From NCBI RefSeq assembly GCF_017742215.1, contig NZ_JAGHKP010000002.1, forward strand, positions 1,212,737 to 1,276,736: a DNA stretch of 64,000 bases, written 5' to 3'. Positions within the stretch are counted from its first letter, which is position 1. Every line of letters starts with the position of its first letter. This document shows positions 45,083 to 53,491 of the stretch, in pieces. The translations under genes and the position numbers were made by a program. The stretch comes from Chitinophaga chungangae. Lineage in GTDB: Bacteria; Bacteroidota; Bacteroidia; Chitinophagales; Chitinophagaceae. A model generated the notes under the pieces. That model saw only the letters and a list, made by a program, of their open reading frames with translations, made no database searches and was not told where the DNA came from.

Positions 45083-45625
45083 ATGAAGAAGTATGTAATT
45101 ATTGCAATTGTCGCGTTTACCGGGTTAAGCAGTGTGAAGGCCAGCGCGCAAGCCAAAATCGCGCACATCAACGCACAGGCATTGATCGAGGCCATGCCGG
45201 AAACTAAAAAAGCTCAGACAGACATCGAAACCTTCGCGGCCAGCCTGGAAAAGGAAAGCGGCAGCCTGGTTGCAGAATATAACAAAAAAATGGCCGACTT
45301 CGAAAAATCCTCCGCTACAGACAGCGAAACGCTGAAGCAGGTGAAAGTGAAAGAGATCCAGGAAGCGCAGAAACGTATCCAGGATTACGAAACCCTCGCC
45401 CGTGAGAAGATCGGCCAGAAACAGAACGAACTGCTGAAACCCGTATACGATAAAGCCCGCAAAGCCATCGAAGACGTGGCGAAAGAAAAAGGCTACACTT
45501 ACGTGATCGACAGCTCCGGCGGCTCCCTGCTGGTTTCTCCCGCAGGCGACGACATCCTGGCGGCTGTAAAGACCAAACTGGGCGTTCCCGCTACTGCGGC
45601 TCCCGCGGCACCTGCTACCCGCTAA
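45083..45625 (+). CDS. OmpH/Skp family periplasmic chaperone (second copy)
   Basis: A 180-residue paralogue of the preceding gene: signal peptide ending ASAQ, KIAHINAQALIEAMPETK, helical hairpin, and YTYVIDSSGGSLLVSPAGDDI, plus a short Ala/Pro tail. The duplication is common in Bacteroidota and suggests divided client sets. A strong terminator follows at 45651. Confidence 0.9.
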   Translation: MKKYVIIAIVAFTGLSSVKASAQAKIAHINAQALIEAMPETKKAQTDIETFAASLEKESGSLVAEYNKKMADFEKSSATDSETLKQVKVKEIQEAQKRIQDYETLAREKIGQKQNELLKPVYDKARKAIEDVAKEKGYTYVIDSSGGSLLVSPAGDDILAAVKTKLGVPATAAPAAPATR

Positions 45626-45650
45626 GATATAACTGATTGATTTATAATAG

Positions 45651-45677
45651 CCCCGGGCGCAGTCCCGGGGTTTTTTT
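45651..45677 (+). terminator. Terminator ending the bamA-ompH cluster
   Basis: CCCCGGG (45651-45657) pairs with CCCGGGG (45664-45670), followed by seven T. Confidence 0.9.
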
Positions 45678-45730
45678 ATAGGGGAGCGACTTTTTTTGAC
45701 GCATCTCTTTTCATTTTTAATTATTTACGC

Positions 45731-45738
45731 TACCTTTG
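45731..45738 (+). promoter_or_regulatory. -7 promoter box of the rpmH transcript
   Basis: TACCTTTG matches TAnnTTTG. A TTTG at 45695-45698 is 32 nt upstream, too far for a standard -33 box. The transcript would have a leader of about 190 nt containing the duplicated hairpins. Confidence 0.4.
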
Positions 45739-45824
45739 CCTTCCGTTTGAAACGGGGCTGATCACAGTCTGCCTTCTCAAAAACGGGAATGGGAACAAGT
45801 TTTAAGTACAAAAAAAACTGATAA

Positions 45825-45932
45825 ATGAGACCGAGCTTTTGCGAGGTCCCATCAGGCAAAAGCAAAAAATTATTAACTGATGAGATCGAGCTTTTGCGAG
45901 ATCCCATCAGGCAAAGAAAAAAAAATTATTAA
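45825..45932 (+). repeat. Tandem 55-bp leader duplication with conserved RNA hairpin upstream of rpmH
   Basis: Two units start at 45825 and 45880. Each forms a hairpin with a TTTT loop: 45826-45837 with 45841-45852, and 45879-45891 with 45896-45908. The units differ by a T-A pair in one versus a C-G pair in the other at the same stem position, a compensatory change. Tandem G-A/A-G mismatches are kept in both. Each unit also starts with ATG: a 35-codon frame from the first copy ends at 45932, and an 18-codon frame from the second ends in the TGA that overlaps the rpmH ATG (TGATG). Confidence 0.75.
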
Positions 45933-45935
45933 CTG

Positions 45936-46091
45936 ATGAAACGTACTTTTCAACCGCACAACAGACGCAGAAAGAGCGTACACGGTTTCAGAAAGAGAAT
46001 GGAAACTGCCAACGGACGTAAAGTATTGGCATCCCGCAGAGCTAAGGGCAGGAAAAAACTGACCGTATCTGACGAGAGCAAGCTGAAATAA
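45936..46091 (+). CDS. rpmH: 50S ribosomal protein L34
   Basis: A 51-residue basic protein, [18 protein letters not shown] then [22 protein letters not shown], the invariant L34 core. The start codon overlaps the stop of a short upstream frame (TGATG). It leads the rpmH-rnpA-yidD order typical of bacterial genomes, but dnaA and yidC are not in the window. Confidence 0.95.
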   Translation: MKRTFQPHNRRRKSVHGFRKRMETANGRKVLASRRAKGRKKLTVSDESKLK

Positions 46092-46161
46092 TCTGCTATA
46101 AACTCATATTGCCATAAAAACTTATTCTTTTAACAAGGAGGAAAAGTTAAAGAGCAGGAAA

Positions 46162-46509
46162 ATGATTGAAACGCTTTTTCGGGACGGAAAAGCGTTTTCT
46201 ATTTTCCCCTATCGCGTGATCTTTATGCCCGCGCGCCTGCAAACGGACAAATACCCCGTTCAGGCGGGCTTCAGCGTATCGTCGCGCAAATTCCCCCATG
46301 CGGTAGACCGCAACCGTATTAAAAGGCTCGGCCGCGAGGCTTACCGCCTTCAAAAACAACCCTTCTACGACGCACTCCGCCAAAACGGCCTCCAGCTCGC
46401 CGTTTTTTTCGTGTATACCGACAAAAAAATCGCTGATTTCGATACCCTTCACCGCAAATTTTCGGTAATTTTAGAGAAACTGACCAGGGAAGCCGGCAGG
46501 AAAGACTAA
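46162..46509 (+). CDS. rnpA: Ribonuclease P protein component
   Basis: At least 115 residues from ATG 46162, with the RNR motif [14 protein letters not shown] and the [10 protein letters not shown] strand. The frame stays open upstream to 46102 and encodes FNKEEKLKSRK directly before this Met. That is the usual N-terminal helix of RnpA, so translation probably starts earlier. No ATG, GTG or TTG is available in that stretch; the candidate is ATT at 46108, giving 133 residues. RnpA assists the RNase P RNA in maturing tRNA 5' ends. Confidence 0.9.
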   Translation: MIETLFRDGKAFSIFPYRVIFMPARLQTDKYPVQAGFSVSSRKFPHAVDRNRIKRLGREAYRLQKQPFYDALRQNGLQLAVFFVYTDKKIADFDTLHRKFSVILEKLTREAGRKD

Positions 46510-46531
46510 CGCTTTAAAAGACTTTGTGCGG

Positions 46532-46762
46532 ATGCAACGATTGATGCAAATACTCAGTATCCCGTTTATCATACTCATCAAGCTCTATCAATGGTGCATC
46601 AGCCCATGGCTGGGTTCGAGATGCAGGTATACGCCCACCTGCTCCCAATACGGCCTGGAAGCATTCAAAAAACACGGCCCCTTCAAAGGCGGCTGGCTCA
46701 CCGTTAAACGCATCCTGAGCTGCAACCCCTGGGGCGGCCACGGATACGACCCGGTTCCCTGA
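46532..46762 (+). CDS. yidD: Membrane protein insertion efficiency factor YidD
   Basis: A 76-residue protein with the YidD core: [34 protein letters not shown] and the terminal GGHGYDPVP. It aids YidC-dependent insertion at the inner membrane. A GTG at 46526 is an alternative start two codons upstream. Confidence 0.93.
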   Translation: MQRLMQILSIPFIILIKLYQWCISPWLGSRCRYTPTCSQYGLEAFKKHGPFKGGWLTVKRILSCNPWGGHGYDPVP

Positions 46763-46793
46763 ACCATATCCCTCACGCTTTAATCCATCCACC

Positions 46794-48452
46794 ATGCGGA
46801 TTTCCAAAAAGATCGTACTGTTTTCACTGCTGGGCCTCTGCCTCGTGTTCACCGCGTTCCGCAACAACGACAAATACTTCCTGATCGCTAAAAACCTGGA
46901 CATATTTGCCGCTTTTTACCGCGAGCTGAACACTTATTACGTGGAAGACCTGCCGCCTGAAAAACTCATGCAGCGCGGCATAGAGGCCATGCTCGAAGAA
47001 ACGGACCCATATACCGACTTCGTGCCCGAAGAAGAGCTCGACGAGCTCCGCTTTATGGCCACCGGCCGTTACGGCGGCGTAGGCACCTCCATTTACACCG
47101 ACGGGGAATGGACCTCCATCACCGACGTGTACGAAGGCAGCCCTATGGCCAAAGCCGGCGTAAAAGCCGGAGACATCATCGTGTCGCTGGACGGCAAAAG
47201 CGCGAAGAACATGGAGCAGGACGAGGTAAGCCGTTTCCTGAAAGGAAACCCCGGCACCACCCTTTCCATCGTGCTGCGCCACCCCATCTCCAACGTGGAG
47301 AAAACTTACAAGATCGTGCGGGAAGATATCAACGTAAAACCCGTGAGTTTTACCGGTTATGTGCAAAAAGACGTGGGTTTCATCAAAATGACGCAATTCA
47401 CCGAAAGCAGCGCCGAACAGGTGCAGGCAGCCTTTGAAAAGCTGAAGAAAGACAATCCCCAGCTCAAAGGCGTGATACTCGACCTCCGCGGCAATCCCGG
47501 CGGCCTGCTGGAAGAAGCCGTGGCCCTTTCCAACATCTTCATCGAAAAAAATAAACTGATCGTAAGCACCAAAGGCAAAGTAAAAAGCTGGGACCGGGAA
47601 TACCGCACCGCCCAAACGCCCATAGATGTTAACATCCCGCTGGTAGTGCTCACCAGCCGCTCTTCGGCCTCTGCCGCCGAGATCGTGGCAGGCGCCGTGC
47701 AGGACCTCGACCGCGGTCTTGTCGTGGGCCAGCGTTCCTACGGCAAAGGGCTTGTGCAAACAACCCGCCCCCTGCCTTACAACGCCAAGCTGAAAGTGAC
47801 CACCGCGCGTTATTACACGCCAAGCGGCCGCTGCATCCAGGCGATCGATTACAGTCACCGCAACGAGGACGGCGAAGCCGATTATGTGCCCGATTCCCTG
47901 CGCAAATCGTTTGTAACGGCCGGCGGCAGGCCCGTGAAAGACGGCGGCGGCATTGAGCCGGACGCGAAAGTAGACAACATGATGCTCAGCCAGGTGGCCA
48001 TCACCCTGCTGCGCAAACAATATATCTTCGATTACGCCACACAGTATTATTACGCGCATCCTTCCGTAAAAGGCCCCGCTGAATTCGACCTTACGGACGA
48101 GGAGTTCGAAGCGTTCGTGAAGTTCCTTGACGGGAAAGACTACAGCTATAAAACGCGCAGCGAAGAAGCCCTGGAAAACTTCCGCAGCACCGCCAGCCGC
48201 GAGAAATATTACGACGGCCTGGCGAAGGAATTCGAGGCCCTTCAGCAGAAAATGAAACACGACAAAAAACAGGACCTGCTGAAGAACAAGACCGAGATCA
48301 GGCAGCTGCTGGAAGAAGAGATCATGAACCGTTATTACCCCCAGGTAGGCCGCATCGAAAAGAGCCTGAGCTGGGATAAAGACGTGGAAGAAGCCGTGGC
48401 CCTGATCGGCAATGCAGACAAATACCGGCAGCTGTTGGGGAAAAAGAACTGA
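46794..48452 (+). CDS. S41 family C-terminal processing protease (CtpA-like)
   Basis: A 552-residue exported serine protease: signal anchor (6-22), helical N-terminal part, PDZ domain (about 75-165, TGRYGGVGTSIY and GDIIVSLDGKSAKNM), and the S41 core with S293 in SRSSASAAE and K318 in RSYGKGLVQT, a Ser-Lys dyad spaced by 25 residues as in E. coli Prc. The C-terminal third is helical. It would process or degrade periplasmic proteins. It closes the rpmH-rnpA-yidD run. Confidence 0.92.
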   Translation: MRISKKIVLFSLLGLCLVFTAFRNNDKYFLIAKNLDIFAAFYRELNTYYVEDLPPEKLMQRGIEAMLEETDPYTDFVPEEELDELRFMATGRYGGVGTSIYTDGEWTSITDVYEGSPMAKAGVKAGDIIVSLDGKSAKNMEQDEVSRFLKGNPGTTLSIVLRHPISNVEKTYKIVREDINVKPVSFTGYVQKDVGFIKMTQFTESSAEQVQAAFEKLKKDNPQLKGVILDLRGNPGGLLEEAVALSNIFIEKNKLIVSTKGKVKSWDREYRTAQTPIDVNIPLVVLTSRSSASAAEIVAGAVQDLDRGLVVGQRSYGKGLVQTTRPLPYNAKLKVTTARYYTPSGRCIQAIDYSHRNEDGEADYVPDSLRKSFVTAGGRPVKDGGGIEPDAKVDNMMLSQVAITLLRKQYIFDYATQYYYAHPSVKGPAEFDLTDEEFEAFVKFLDGKDYSYKTRSEEALENFRSTASREKYYDGLAKEFEALQQKMKHDKKQDLLKNKTEIRQLLEEEIMNRYYPQVGRIEKSLSWDKDVEEAVALIGNADKYRQLLGKKN

Positions 48453-48475
48453 ACAGGCTTTTAAATTTTTGAAAT

Positions 48476-48520
48476 AACAATTTAACCATGCGGTAAACAT
48501 TGCATGGTTAAATTGTTTTT
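48476..48520 (+). terminator. Terminator after the S41 protease gene
   Basis: AACAATTTAACCATGC (48476-48491) pairs perfectly over 16 bp with its complement ending at 48517, followed by a T run. Confidence 0.88.
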
Positions 48521-48552
48521 TGTTTTTTTACGGTTCTACTCAAAGCAACCGT

Positions 48553-49359
48553 ATGAAAGCAATCCGCTACGCTACCGCATTCATGATGACGGCGCTCGCC
48601 GCCTGTTCAAGCCAGAAAGCCGTTACAGATAACGCGCAATCGGCAAACATCAACGTACTCTGTTACAACATCCATCACGCCAATCCGCCTTCCACCCCGG
48701 ATAAAATAGACATTCCAGCGATCGCGAAAGTGATCAATGATACAAAGCCCGACATCGTGGCTTTGCAGGAGGTGGACGTGCATACCGATCGTTCCGGTAA
48801 AAGCCTGCACCAGGCCGAAGAGCTGGCAAGGCTCAGCGGCATGAAAGCGTTTTTTGCGAAAGGCATCGATTACGGCGGCGGCGAATATGGCGTGGCCATT
48901 TTGAGCCGTTACCCGATCCTGGAAACGAACCGTTACCCGCTCACCACCGTGGCCGGTACCAACGGCGAACCGCGCGTGCTGGCAACCGCTTTGCTGCAGC
49001 TGCCCGGCAACCGCAAAGTACTCATGGCCTGCACGCATCTGGATGCACAGCGCGGCGATACGAACCGCAGTGTACAGATCAGGGAAGTAAACGCGATATT
49101 GAGCAAACAACCGTACCCGGTGATCGTTGCGGGCGATCTGAATGCACCTGAAGGAAGTAGTGTAATCAACACACTTGATCAGCATTTTCAGCGCAGCTGC
49201 ACCAATTGCGCGTTCACGATACCCGTCGAAAACCCGCGCCGCTGCATTGATTTCGTGGCATTTACGCCCGGTAAGTTCGAAACGTTGAGCCATACCGTGA
49301 TCCAGGAAAAATATGCGTCAGACCATTTGCCGGTGAATGCCGTGCTGCGCCTCAAATAA
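48553..49359 (+). CDS. Exported endonuclease/exonuclease/phosphatase-family lipoprotein
   Basis: A 268-residue protein with a lipobox (ALAAC) near residue 18. The EEP fold motifs are complete: NVLCYNIHH, LQEVDVHT, CTHLDA, VAGDLNAPEG, CIDFVAF and SDHLPV. Family members cleave nucleic acids, phosphoinositides or sphingomyelin. Envelope location argues against DNA repair. ATG 48553 starts the signal peptide. Confidence 0.87.
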   Translation: MKAIRYATAFMMTALAACSSQKAVTDNAQSANINVLCYNIHHANPPSTPDKIDIPAIAKVINDTKPDIVALQEVDVHTDRSGKSLHQAEELARLSGMKAFFAKGIDYGGGEYGVAILSRYPILETNRYPLTTVAGTNGEPRVLATALLQLPGNRKVLMACTHLDAQRGDTNRSVQIREVNAILSKQPYPVIVAGDLNAPEGSSVINTLDQHFQRSCTNCAFTIPVENPRRCIDFVAFTPGKFETLSHTVIQEKYASDHLPVNAVLRLK

Positions 49360-49447
49360 GCGAGGGGATTGGATTTGCTGAAATTTATCGTTAAATTGAA
49401 GGTTTGAGGGAACCACGTTCATCATCATTATAAAAAGCTAACAGCAT

Positions 49448-50839
49448 ATGAGTAATCAATCAAACGGAAACTCCCGCCGCGGTTTTATCACCAAGCTGGC
49501 AAAAGGGGTTGTGGGTGCGTCGCTGGTGCCTAACATCATTACGGCGGCAGACAGGAAACGCAGCCTGGAACAGCTTTCCAGGCAGAAAGACCACTACAGC
49601 GCAAACGATAATATCCAGATCGCACTGATCGGCGCGGGCGGAATGGGCAATGCCGATGCGGACACGGCCATCACCGTGCCCGGTGTAAAACTGATCGCCG
49701 CCTGCGACCTGTACGACGGCCGCCTGGCGGACGCGAAGAAAAAATACGGCAGCGATATTTATACCACGCGCGATTACAAGGAGATACTCGCCCGGAAAGA
49801 CATTGACGCCGTAATTATCGCCACGCCGGACAGCTGGCATAAAGATATTTCCATCGCCGCGATGAACGCAGGCAAAAGCGTGTATTGCGAAAAACCGATG
49901 GTGCACGATATTACCGAAGGCCATTCGGTAGTGGAAGCGCAGAACAAGAGCAAGAGCAAGGTAGTGTACCAGGTAGGCAGCCAGGGCGTAAGCTCGCTGG
50001 GTAACGAAAAAGCCCGCCAGCTGCTGAAAGACGGCGCCATCGGGCAGCTTAACTATGCGGAAGGTTTCTGGGCACGCATGTCTCCCTTTGGCGCATGGCA
50101 ATATCCCATTCCGGCCGATGCATCGCCTAAAACCGTAGACTGGGACGCATTCCTGGCCAACAATACCAAACGCCCGTTTGACCCGCTGCGTTTCTTCCGC
50201 TGGAGAAATTACCGCGATTACGGCACCGGCGTGTCCGGCGACCTGTTCGTGCACCTGTTCTCCAGTCTTCACCTCGTAACCGGTTCCATCGGCCCTGAAA
50301 AGATCATGGCCACCGGCGGCCTGCGTTACTGGAAAGACGGCCGCGAAGTGCCCGATGTAATGCTCGGCATGTTCGACTACCCGCAAACCGACATTCATCC
50401 CGCATTCAACCTTTCCCTGCGCGTGAACTTCGTAGACGGTACCGGCGGCACCAACTACCTGCGCATGGTAGGCAGCGAAGGCTCCATGACCGTTGAGTGG
50501 GACAAAGTAACGCTTTACCGCAATAAGGCATATGCTGCAACAGACGATCCCTTGCTGCAAACCAAAAAAGCGCAGGACAGCGGCAAACAATACGTGTACG
50601 AAAGAAAAGACATGCTGCCGCCCGACCAGATGGAATACGTGGCCGAAAAAGGATATAAAGGCGCGCACTTCGATCACTTCTACAATCTGTTCAACGCCAT
50701 GCGCACCAAAGGAAAAGTAAGTGAAGACGCATTGTTCGGCTTCCGCGCGGCCGCGCCTGCCTTGCTTTGCAACGACAGCTATTTCCAGAACAAGATCATG
50801 TACTGGGACCCGAAGAACCTGAAAACAGTTAACAAGTAA
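49448..50839 (+). CDS. Gfo/Idh/MocA family oxidoreductase with Tat signal
   Basis: A 463-residue NAD(P)-dependent sugar or inositol oxidoreductase. The N-terminus has a twin-arginine signal (NSRRGFITK then VVGASL), the Rossmann loop IGAGGMGNAD near residue 58 and the EKPM signature near 142. Export in folded form with bound cofactor fits the Tat pathway, whose TatC is at 9952. The DUF1080 lipoprotein follows by 19 nt, a pairing frequent in Bacteroidota sugar loci. Confidence 0.9.
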   Translation: MSNQSNGNSRRGFITKLAKGVVGASLVPNIITAADRKRSLEQLSRQKDHYSANDNIQIALIGAGGMGNADADTAITVPGVKLIAACDLYDGRLADAKKKYGSDIYTTRDYKEILARKDIDAVIIATPDSWHKDISIAAMNAGKSVYCEKPMVHDITEGHSVVEAQNKSKSKVVYQVGSQGVSSLGNEKARQLLKDGAIGQLNYAEGFWARMSPFGAWQYPIPADASPKTVDWDAFLANNTKRPFDPLRFFRWRNYRDYGTGVSGDLFVHLFSSLHLVTGSIGPEKIMATGGLRYWKDGREVPDVMLGMFDYPQTDIHPAFNLSLRVNFVDGTGGTNYLRMVGSEGSMTVEWDKVTLYRNKAYAATDDPLLQTKKAQDSGKQYVYERKDMLPPDQMEYVAEKGYKGAHFDHFYNLFNAMRTKGKVSEDALFGFRAAAPALLCNDSYFQNKIMYWDPKNLKTVNK

Positions 50840-50858
50840 AACGTAAACTACAGATAGT

Positions 50859-51635
50859 ATGAAAAAATTAGTATTACCTGCGTTTGCAGCAGCGTCTCTC
50901 GCCCTGGCTTCCTGCGGCGGCGGCGCGAAAACGGACGATCACAAAGATTCGGCTTCCATCGGCAGCGAAAACAAAGCCACTACCGAGCCGCAGGCCAACG
51001 TGCTGACGGCGGAAGAGCAGGCGGCGGGATGGAAGCTGTTGTTCAACGGCTCGAACCTCGACGGCTGGAGGATCTACAAAAACAAACCTTCCAATACCTG
51101 GGGCGTGGTAGACGGTACCTTGCACTGCACGGGCAGCGCCACCGATAAAAGCGATATGCGCGGCGACCTGCTCAGCAACGAACAGTACGAGAACTTCGAG
51201 CTGGAGGCAGATTGGAAGCTGGCCCCGCAGGGCAACAGCGGCATCCTTTACCTGGTTACCGAAGAGTTCAAAGCGCCGTATGAGAGCGGCCCCGAATACC
51301 AGCTGATCGACGATGAAAACTTTCCTCAAAAGCTGGAAGGCTGGCAGAAGTCAGGCGCCAACTACGCCATGAACCCGCCGTCGAAACTGGCTGCGAAGCC
51401 GATCGGCGAATGGAACCATACCCGCATCGTGGTGAACAAAGGCCATGTTGAGCACTGGCTGAACGGCGAGAAAGTGGTGGATACGCAGATGTGGACGCCC
51501 GAGTGGGAAAAAGAAAAAACCACCGGCAAATGGAAAGATTACAAAGGCTACGGCACCGCCAAAAAAGGCCATATCTGTTTGCAGGACCATGGCAGCGAGA
51601 TCTGGTTCAAAAACATGAAGATCAAAAGCCTGTAA
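50859..51635 (+). CDS. DUF1080 (3-keto-disaccharide hydrolase-type) lipoprotein
   Basis: A 258-residue lipoprotein: lipobox LASCGGG (Cys19), an acidic linker, and one DUF1080 domain (about 55-256) with WKLLFNGSNLDGWR, GDLLSNEQYENFELEADW and GNSGILYL. The fold is a concanavalin-like beta sandwich. Members hydrolyse 3-keto-glycosides, which would be products of an oxidoreductase such as its neighbour. That coupling is inference. Confidence 0.88.
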   Translation: MKKLVLPAFAAASLALASCGGGAKTDDHKDSASIGSENKATTEPQANVLTAEEQAAGWKLLFNGSNLDGWRIYKNKPSNTWGVVDGTLHCTGSATDKSDMRGDLLSNEQYENFELEADWKLAPQGNSGILYLVTEEFKAPYESGPEYQLIDDENFPQKLEGWQKSGANYAMNPPSKLAAKPIGEWNHTRIVVNKGHVEHWLNGEKVVDTQMWTPEWEKEKTTGKWKDYKGYGTAKKGHICLQDHGSEIWFKNMKIKSL

Positions 51636-51650
51636 AGGAAATAAAGCATA

Positions 51651-51687
51651 AAAAAGGGCTGACAGCGTTTTGCTGCCAGCCCTTTTT
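51651..51687. terminator. Bidirectional terminator between the DUF1080 gene and sod
   Basis: AAAAAGGGCTG (51651-51661) pairs with CAGCCCTTTTT (51677-51687); inner bases ACAGC/GCTGC extend the stem in part. Confidence 0.88.
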
Positions 51688-51706
51688 ATTTGAAGCCGGA
51701 AGGCTG

Positions 51707-52300
51707 TTAGAACCTTTTGCTAACGGCGTCCCAGTTTACCACGTTCCAGAAAGCGGCGAGGTATTCCGCGCGACGGTTCTGGTATTTGAGGTAATAGGCG
51801 TGTTCCCACACGTCTACGCCAAGGATGGGAGTGCCTTTCACTTCGGCAACGTCCATCAGGGGATTGTCCTGGTTAGGGGTGGAAGTGATCTCCAGTTTGC
51901 CGTCTTTCACGATCAGCCAGGCCCAGCCTGAACCGAAGCGGGAAACGCCGGCTGCGTTGAATTTTTCTTTAAAGGCGTCGAAAGAGCCGAAAGCGCTGTT
52001 GATGGCGTCGGCCAGTTTGCCGGAGGGAGCGCCGCCCGCGTTGGGGCCGAGGCTGGTCCAGAAGAAAGAGTGGTTCCAGTGGCCGCCACCGTTGTTGCGT
52101 ACTGCCGGGCTGATAGCGCCTGCTTTGGCAACCAGGTCTTCCAGTGATTTATTCTCGTTTTCGGTACCGGCGATCGCCTTGTTCAGATTGTCTACATAAG
52201 CCTGGTGATGCTTGCCGTGATGGATTTCCATGGTCAGCTTGTCGAAGTGCGGTTCAAGCGCATCGGAAGCGTACGGCAATGCAGGAAGTGAGAATGCCAT
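51707..52300 (-). CDS. Superoxide dismutase (Fe/Mn type)
   Basis: A 197-residue SOD. The four metal ligands are visible: His in [10 protein letters not shown], His in [10 protein letters not shown], and Asp and His in [10 protein letters not shown]. The [10 protein letters not shown] form with upstream RNNGG fits the Mn/cambialistic branch; the metal is not certain. Cytoplasmic, no signal peptide. The gene has a classic Bacteroidota promoter. Confidence 0.94.
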   Translation of the reverse strand: MAFSLPALPYASDALEPHFDKLTMEIHHGKHHQAYVDNLNKAIAGTENENKSLEDLVAKAGAISPAVRNNGGGHWNHSFFWTSLGPNAGGAPSGKLADAINSAFGSFDAFKEKFNAAGVSRFGSGWAWLIVKDGKLEITSTPNQDNPLMDVAEVKGTPILGVDVWEHAYYLKYQNRRAEYLAAFWNVVNWDAVSKRF

Positions 52301-52345
52301 AATTCAATTTTTATGGGTTTAAGAATTGTTTTTTGAATAGAGCAC

Positions 52346-52377
52346 CAAATTTACTTCCCTTTGCGGGAATTGTCAAA
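52346..52377 (-). promoter_or_regulatory. Promoter of the superoxide dismutase gene
   Basis: On the minus strand TTTG (52374-52377), a 20-nt spacer and TAAATTTG (52346-52353) match the Bacteroidota TTTG-N19/20-TAnnTTTG promoter, the best such match in the window. The start is near 52339, leaving a ~40-nt leader. Confidence 0.7.
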
Positions 52378-52483
52378 CCCTTTCTCCGGCAGTTCGGCGA
52401 ACCCTTTGCCCGATGCTTTGTTATTACGCCGAAACGCGTGTTAACGCCGTTTGGATATATGGCTTTTTCTTTTATATTTACAT

Positions 52484-52501
52484 AAAGGTGTTATAACCTT
52501 T
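52484..52501. promoter_or_regulatory. Short inverted repeat, possible operator
   Basis: AAAGGT-GTTATA-ACCTTT lies in the divergent gap, 71 nt before the PAS-LuxR gene. It could be a regulator site or a small hairpin; no further evidence. Confidence 0.3.
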
Positions 52502-52571
52502 GTTTCGCATTTATTTATATTCGTATAGTATTCATCGTTAGTTTTCACTATTGTTTGTTTAAAACATTCAT

Positions 52572-53273
52572 ATGCAGGACATGGGCACAGAAAACCGCGA
52601 CTCTCATGATGCGCTTGTATCGGAGAATGCGCAATTGAGGAGCCGGCTGGAACATTTGGAGGCCATAATAGAGAAGGTTCCCGCCATGTTATATACGTCC
52701 AACAACTCCAAAAAGGCAATTAACTGGTGCAATAGCCGCTTAACGGAAACCCTTGGTTATTCGCGCGAAGAGATCATCACGCTCGGCGTAGAGTTCTTCA
52801 GGCAGGTAACCCACCCGGAAGACGCCAGTATTCTCACTATTTCGCAACAGTCGTTCAGGGAAAAAAAAGGAATGTTCGGCGGCGTAATGCGCGTGCGGAA
52901 ACGCGGCAGCGTCGAATGGTTCTGGGTGGTCGGATTAGGTGTACCTTTTACGTTTGACCCGGTGGGGAACGTGGTGGACGTGATCTGCGTATTTCTCGAC
53001 TTTTCCAACGCGATAGATACGGGAAACCAGATCAGTGAAGCGCTGCGCGTAGTGCTGCGCCGCAGGAACGAAGACGTCCTCAACAAACTCACCACCCGCG
53101 AAAAAGATATCTTTACGCTGGCCGCCAGGGGCCACAACAACAAGGAAATAGCGGAAAAACTGAACCTCAGCAGGTATACCATTGAAACCCACCGGAAAAA
53201 CATACGGCTTAAGCTCAAAGTAAGAAATACCCCCGAACTGGTGGCCCTCGCCAAACAGATTGGTTTACAATAA
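52572..53273 (+). CDS. PAS domain-LuxR-type transcriptional regulator
   Basis: A 233-residue regulator: a short coiled coil (about 12-35), a PAS domain (about 38-155 with WCNSRLTETLGYSREEI and HPEDASI) and a LuxR/GerE helix-turn-helix (about 170-233: LTTREKDIFTLAARGHNNKEIAEKL split over helices). The PAS fold would sense a small ligand or redox state directly, without a kinase. A perfect 24-bp palindrome lies 108 bp downstream of the gene and is a candidate target. Confidence 0.88.
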   Translation: MQDMGTENRDSHDALVSENAQLRSRLEHLEAIIEKVPAMLYTSNNSKKAINWCNSRLTETLGYSREEIITLGVEFFRQVTHPEDASILTISQQSFREKKGMFGGVMRVRKRGSVEWFWVVGLGVPFTFDPVGNVVDVICVFLDFSNAIDTGNQISEALRVVLRRRNEDVLNKLTTREKDIFTLAARGHNNKEIAEKLNLSRYTIETHRKNIRLKLKVRNTPELVALAKQIGLQ

Positions 53274-53380
53274 CCCGCATTTATAAGGATTTTTTCCCAT
53301 ATTGATTATCAGGATACATAAGCTCATTTTCTAATTTGTAAAATGGCTACAACGCTTGTGTGATCTGCGATTCAGCGGAA

Positions 53381-53404
53381 AAAATACCCAAGCTTGGGTA
53401 TTTT
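53381..53404. promoter_or_regulatory. Perfect 24-bp palindrome, candidate operator
   Basis: AAAATACCCAAG is followed by its exact complement CTTGGGTATTTT, between the PAS-LuxR gene and the small J-like gene. No T run follows, so it is not an ordinary terminator. A related imperfect site is at 24058-24077. Confidence 0.55.
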
Positions 53405-53491
53405 CCGGCGTCTTAAACTCCAGTAATTTAGTAGCCTGAATTTAAAGAACGGAGTTCATTTGGATAGTTTTTTGAGGTAATACTTATCACT

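Noticed and set aside
45725-45907. A 60-codon minus-strand frame before rpmH
   Set aside because: It is made of the complement of the duplicated leader and shows no protein-like features.
46824-48500. A 558-codon minus-strand frame opposite the S41 protease gene
   Set aside because: Antisense to a well-supported protease, no recognisable domain, and it crosses into the terminator.
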